Origin: an uncultured Oscillibacter sp.
GTDB lineage: Bacteria > Bacillota > Clostridia > Oscillospirales > Oscillospiraceae
Length of the DNA: 9,702 bases
Direction of reading: 5' to 3'
Assembly (NCBI GenBank): GCA_946183175.1
Contig: CAMHBH010000080.1
Span: 1 to 9,702, forward strand
The notes beneath the pieces were generated by a model. It saw nothing but the letters and a program-made list of their open reading frames with translations, was not told where the DNA came from and searched no databases. This document shows positions 7,840-9,702 of this stretch, one piece after another; within the stretch, counting starts at the first letter, position 1, and every line of letters begins with the position of its first letter. The translations under genes and the position numbers were made by a program.

Positions 7840-7908
7840 TCATTTCCCTACGGACTATTTTCATCGCCAAAACGTGGTAGGGGCGGCTTTTCGCCCCGGG
7901 GGAAATGA
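7840..7908. repeat. Nested inverted repeat (possible mobile or RNA element)
   Basis: Outer arms tcatttccc (7840-7848) and gggaaatga (7900-7908) are a perfect 9-bp inverted pair. Inside, ggggcg (7880-7885) and cgcccc (7892-7897) form a compact hairpin with a 6-nt loop. No T-run follows on either strand, so it is not a standard terminator. Confidence 0.5.
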
Positions 7909-7986
7909 GCGGTTTTGCAATGACAGGCACGCCGCCCCCGGCACAGTTGACGACGGTTCGCCTTGCTCTCTGATATGACGCGTTTT

Positions 7987-8013
7987 CGCCTCCCTCGCAA
8001 TGCGGGGGAGGCG
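7987..8013. repeat. 12-bp-stem hairpin with triloop
   Basis: cgcctccctcgc (7987-7998) pairs with gcgggggaggcg (8002-8013) around the loop aat; the only non-Watson-Crick pair is one T/G. It has no T-run after it on the + strand. It may terminate weakly, protect an RNA end, or be part of a repeat element. Confidence 0.6.
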
Positions 8014-8060
8014 TCCTGCGTGCGCGAGGCCTGTACAAAAATGTTACGCCGCCGCACGGC

Positions 8061-8093
8061 TCGACAAAAAACGAGGGACAGCGGGTGTATAAT
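8061..8093 (+). promoter_or_regulatory. Candidate promoter for spoIIAA
   Basis: TATAAT (8088-8093) is a perfect -10 about 77 bp before the spoIIAA start. The -35 is poor: TCGACA (8061-8066) is 21 bp away, and nothing better lies at 16-18 bp. A SigH promoter (AGGA...GAAT), as found at Bacillus spoIIA, is not visible. The weak -35 could mean an activator is required. Confidence 0.4.
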
Positions 8094-8103
8094 CGGGAGG
8101 TAT

Positions 8104-8124
8104 CCGAAATCTGGAAAGATTCGG
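8104..8124 (+). other. Small hairpin in the spoIIAA leader
   Basis: ccgaaatct (8104-8112) pairs with agattcgg (8117-8124), with one bulged A, closed by a GGAA tetraloop of the stable GNRA type. It would lie about 10 nt into a transcript from the TATAAT at 8088 and about 33 nt before the ribosome site. It could stabilise the 5' end; function is unknown. Confidence 0.4.
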
Positions 8125-8169
8125 CTGTCGGCGGGAAGGCACACAGGACAATATGACAGGAGATGTGGC

Positions 8170-8478
8170 ATGGAAATTCAGGAAAGGGCAGGGGAGAGGA
8201 CGCTGTCATTGGTATTCTCCGGGGAAATGGACCATCACGGAATCCGCGACGCTCTGCGCCGCGTGGAGCTGGCTGTCGACGCGGCCTTGCCCAGAATGCT
8301 GACCCTGGATTTTTCCGGCGTAACATTTATGGATAGTTCCGGAATCGCGTTGATTTTGCGCGCCCAACAGCGCATGCAGTCACTGGATGGCGGTATGGTT
8401 CTGTGCAATGTGCCCCAACAGGCAAGGCGGGTACTGGAAGCCGCTGGAATCAACCGGTTGGTCACGATGAGAAATTGA
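8170..8478 (+). CDS. spoIIAA: Anti-sigma F factor antagonist SpoIIAA
   Basis: The product is 102 aa. AGGAG (8158-8162) lies 7 nt before ATG 8170; the frame is open further upstream but without a ribosome site. It is a single STAS domain. Residues 18-23, GEMDHH, match the GELDHH motif of SpoIIAA, and FMDSSGI (53-59) is the phosphorylation site. By alignment with Bacillus subtilis Ser58, S57 is the serine that SpoIIAB phosphorylates and SpoIIE dephosphorylates. In its unphosphorylated form it binds SpoIIAB and frees SigF in the forespore. It is slightly shorter than the ~117-aa B. subtilis protein at the C terminus. RsbV is the main alternative, but the following SpoIIAB and SigF settle the identity. 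Unlike in Bacillus, the next gene is 109 bp away. Confidence 0.92.
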   Translation: MEIQERAGERTLSLVFSGEMDHHGIRDALRRVELAVDAALPRMLTLDFSGVTFMDSSGIALILRAQQRMQSLDGGMVLCNVPQQARRVLEAAGINRLVTMRN

Positions 8479-8503
8479 CATTTTACGTAAGTCAACTTAT
8501 AGT
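8475..8503 (+). promoter_or_regulatory. Near-consensus SigA-type promoter between spoIIAA and spoIIAB
   Basis: TTGACA (8475-8480) overlaps the spoIIAA stop codon (TGA 8476-8478). TATAGT (8498-8503) follows after exactly 17 bp. Together they match 11 of 12 consensus bases. Transcription would start near 8510, giving spoIIAB-sigF a leader of about 78 nt. Confidence 0.7.
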
Positions 8504-8525
8504 CGTAATACGACTTATGACTTAT
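8488..8525. repeat. Half-site array / hairpin over the internal promoter (operator candidate)
   Basis: TAAGT-ca-ACTTA (8488-8499) lies in the promoter spacer and enters the -10. AGTCGT-aat-ACGACT (8501-8515) covers the end of the -10 and the predicted start site. ACTTAT occurs three times (8495-8500, 8513-8518, 8520-8525). The AAGTC/TAGTC/GACTT/GACTT half-sites at 8489, 8500, 8512 and 8519 could bind a repressor, or fold as an RNA hairpin. Confidence 0.5.
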
Positions 8526-8587
8526 GTCTATTTCTGAAAAATGAAACTGTCCTGACCACGGCGGCAACGGACAACAGGAGGTACATA

Positions 8588-9037
8588 ATGAAACAAACAC
8601 CTGTCAACGAGGTGAAACTGGAATTTCCAAGCCGGAGCAGTAACGAGGGCTTCGCGAGAGGGACTGTGGCGTGTTTCGCGGCACAGATGGACCCGACTTT
8701 GAGCGAATTGGAGGACATTAAAACCGCCGTCAGCGAGGGCGTAACCAATGCTATTTTGCATGCTTATCCGGACACTATCGGCACAGTTTCGTTGAAAATT
8801 CGAATCTTGCAGGGAAATCTTCTGGAAATCACAGTGCGGGACCGTGGGCGGGGTATCGCGGACGTGGAACAGGCCCGCCAGCCCATGTTTACCACCGGGG
8901 GAGAGGAGCGCAGCGGAATGGGATTCACGATTATGGAAAGTTTCATGGACAGCGTGTCGGTACGCTCCACGCCGGGGCGCGGGACGACTGTCGTCATGAA
9001 GAAGCGCCTCTCCGAGAAGTCGCGGGAACGGGCATGA
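8588..9037 (+). CDS. spoIIAB: Anti-sigma F factor / serine kinase SpoIIAB
   Basis: The product is 149 aa, close to the family length of ~146. AGGAGG (8576-8581) lies 6 nt before ATG 8588. It is a GHKL-fold kinase. The N box has E50, N54 and H58 (SEGVTNAILHAY), equivalent to E46/N50/H54 of the Bacillus protein. The G1 box is D85-R-G87-R-G89, and ERSGMGFTIME (107-117) forms the ATP lid and G2 region. NEGFARGTVACFAAQ-DPT and EQARQPMFTT follow B. subtilis SpoIIAB almost residue for residue. A dimer binds and inhibits SigF with ATP and phosphorylates SpoIIAA. The stop codon overlaps the sigF start (ATGA at 9034-9037), which keeps anti-sigma and sigma made in step. All catalytic residues are present. 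Confidence 0.97.
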   Translation: MKQTPVNEVKLEFPSRSSNEGFARGTVACFAAQMDPTLSELEDIKTAVSEGVTNAILHAYPDTIGTVSLKIRILQGNLLEITVRDRGRGIADVEQARQPMFTTGGEERSGMGFTIMESFMDSVSVRSTPGRGTTVVMKKRLSEKSRERA

Positions 9038-9702
9038 GCGCCACACTCGACTTACTGCGCGCGGCTCAGGAGGGCGACAGGGAAGCGTGCGAACAAATCG
9101 TAATAGAGAACAGCGGGCTGGTCTGGAGCGTGGTACAGCGTTACCAGGGGCGCGGCGCGGAACGGGACGACCTGTACCAATTGGGCTGTCTGGGACTTTT
9201 GAAGGCGATTCAGGGCTTTGATTTCGATTACGGCACCTGTTTTTCTACTTACGCGGTGCCGAAAATCGTGGGGGAAATTCGCCGTTTTCTGCGCGACGAC
9301 GGGCCCTTGAAAGTAGGGCGCGGAATCCGGGAGAAGGCGCAGGAGGTGTACAACGCCCGGGTTCGGCTTCAACACGAATTGGGAAGGGAGCCGACCCTTT
9401 CCGAAATAGCGGATGTAACGGGGCTTACGTCAGAGGAAATCGCGAGAACGGAAACGGCAGTCCGTCCTCCGGAGTCGCTGCAACAGGAATTGTCTGACGG
9501 GTTTCCGCTGGAACGGCTGTTGGGGACGGAGGCCCCGGAAGAAGGGATGGTAGAACGAATCGCGTTGCGGGAGGCCGTGAATCAACTGCCCGAGAAAGAG
9601 CGCATGACGATTCTCTTACGCTACTTCAAAAATATGACGCAGGTACAAACCGCGCGAATTTTGAAAGTGTCGCAAGTGCAGATTTCGCGCCTGGAACGCC
9701 AA
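9034..9702 (+). CDS. sigF: RNA polymerase sigma-F factor (3' end beyond the window)
   Basis: 223 codons are visible; the family length of about 250 suggests ~25-30 are missing. The ATG overlaps the spoIIAB stop, and no strong ribosome site precedes it, so translation is probably coupled. Region 2 is clear: NSGLVWSVVQRY, DDLYQLGCLGLLKAI, then FSTYAVPKIVGEI and RRFLRDDGP-KV, all close to B. subtilis SigF. Region 3 includes LGREPTLSEIADVTGL. Region 4 starts near L185 (LPEKERMTILLRYFKNMTQ), and its helix-turn-helix ends in VSQVQISRLERQ at the window edge. SigF is the first forespore-specific sigma factor and is held inactive by SpoIIAB. SigB is a less likely alternative, given the SVVQR and YAVPKIVGEI sequences and the neighbouring SpoIIAB. 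Confidence 0.96.
   Translation, partial: MSATLDLLRAAQEGDREACEQIVIENSGLVWSVVQRYQGRGAERDDLYQLGCLGLLKAIQGFDFDYGTCFSTYAVPKIVGEIRRFLRDDGPLKVGRGIREKAQEVYNARVRLQHELGREPTLSEIADVTGLTSEEIARTETAVRPPESLQQELSDGFPLERLLGTEAPEEGMVERIALREAVNQLPEKERMTILLRYFKNMTQVQTARILKVSQVQISRLERQ

Larger units (their letters stand above)
7796..8060 (+). other. Non-coding stretch with structured, repeat-like sequence
   Basis: No convincing gene lies between the dehydratase stop and the spoIIAA leader. Open frames on both strands here lack ribosome sites and family motifs. The region holds two strong hairpins, listed separately, and no canonical terminator for the upstream operon. Its hairpin-rich, gene-free character resembles the short interspersed repeats common in GC-rich clostridia; this is inference. 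Confidence 0.45.

Noticed and set aside
7947..7976. TTGACG followed by TGATAT as a second promoter for spoIIAA
   Set aside because: The -10 matches only 3 of 6 bases, spacing is 18 bp, and it would give a leader of about 190 nt through a strong hairpin.
7848..8171. Antisense frame of 107 codons in the gene-free stretch
   Set aside because: Basic, low-complexity product across hairpin sequence, with no recognisable domain; more likely repeat-derived than a gene.
8170..9702. Identity as an RsbV-RsbW-SigB stress module
   Set aside because: GEMDHH in the antagonist, the near-complete match of the kinase to SpoIIAB, and SVVQR/YAVPKIVGEI in the sigma factor all favour SpoIIA-SigF.

Overview
The window reads as chromosome of a GC-rich, endospore-forming, probably anaerobic Firmicute (class Clostridia is my best guess). 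Spore formation is shown by an unmistakable spoIIAA-spoIIAB-sigF cluster at the right end, and supported by a BclA-type collagen-like surface protein at the left end. An anaerobic lifestyle is inferred from an oxygen-sensitive type of ATP-driven Fe-S activase and its dehydratase-like partner. Every gene I can support is on the + strand. The many long antisense frames are GC-bias shadows.

Layout. 1-803: the 3' end of a collagen-like protein, with ten 12-residue Gly-X-Y units followed by a BclA-type C-terminal domain, ending before a GC-rich hairpin. 843-1984: a good SigA-type promoter and a 360-residue TPR protein of unknown function. 1988-3409: another SigA-type promoter, an NhaC-family antiporter (432 aa) and a rho-independent terminator. 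3447-7795: a promoter and a two-gene operon. Its first gene encodes a 969-residue double activase (two BadF/HgdC ATPase modules plus a DUF2229-type region). Its second encodes a 443-residue cysteine-rich 2-hydroxyacyl-CoA dehydratase-like protein. 7796-8169: a non-coding stretch with two strong hairpins that may be an interspersed repeat, then the spoIIAA leader. 8170-9702: spoIIAA, a 109-bp AT-rich gap with its own near-consensus promoter, spoIIAB, and sigF, which overlaps spoIIAB by 4 bp and runs off the window.

How the genes work together. The activase and dehydratase-like protein should form one redox system: ATP hydrolysis in the activase drives low-potential electrons into a metallocentre on the partner. 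The spoIIA products form the classic partner-switching module: SpoIIAB holds SigF inactive, and unphosphorylated SpoIIAA releases it in the forespore. The collagen-like protein is a plausible spore-surface (exosporium-type) component, but nothing here shows it is controlled by SigF.

The points most worth a second look are four. One is the promoter and half-site array that separates spoIIAA from spoIIAB. Another is the matched cysteine spacing in the tandem activase modules. A third is the separate cysteine-rich partner, a candidate for a complex Fe-S cluster. The last is the homogeneous collagen repeat, which shows higher-order duplication.
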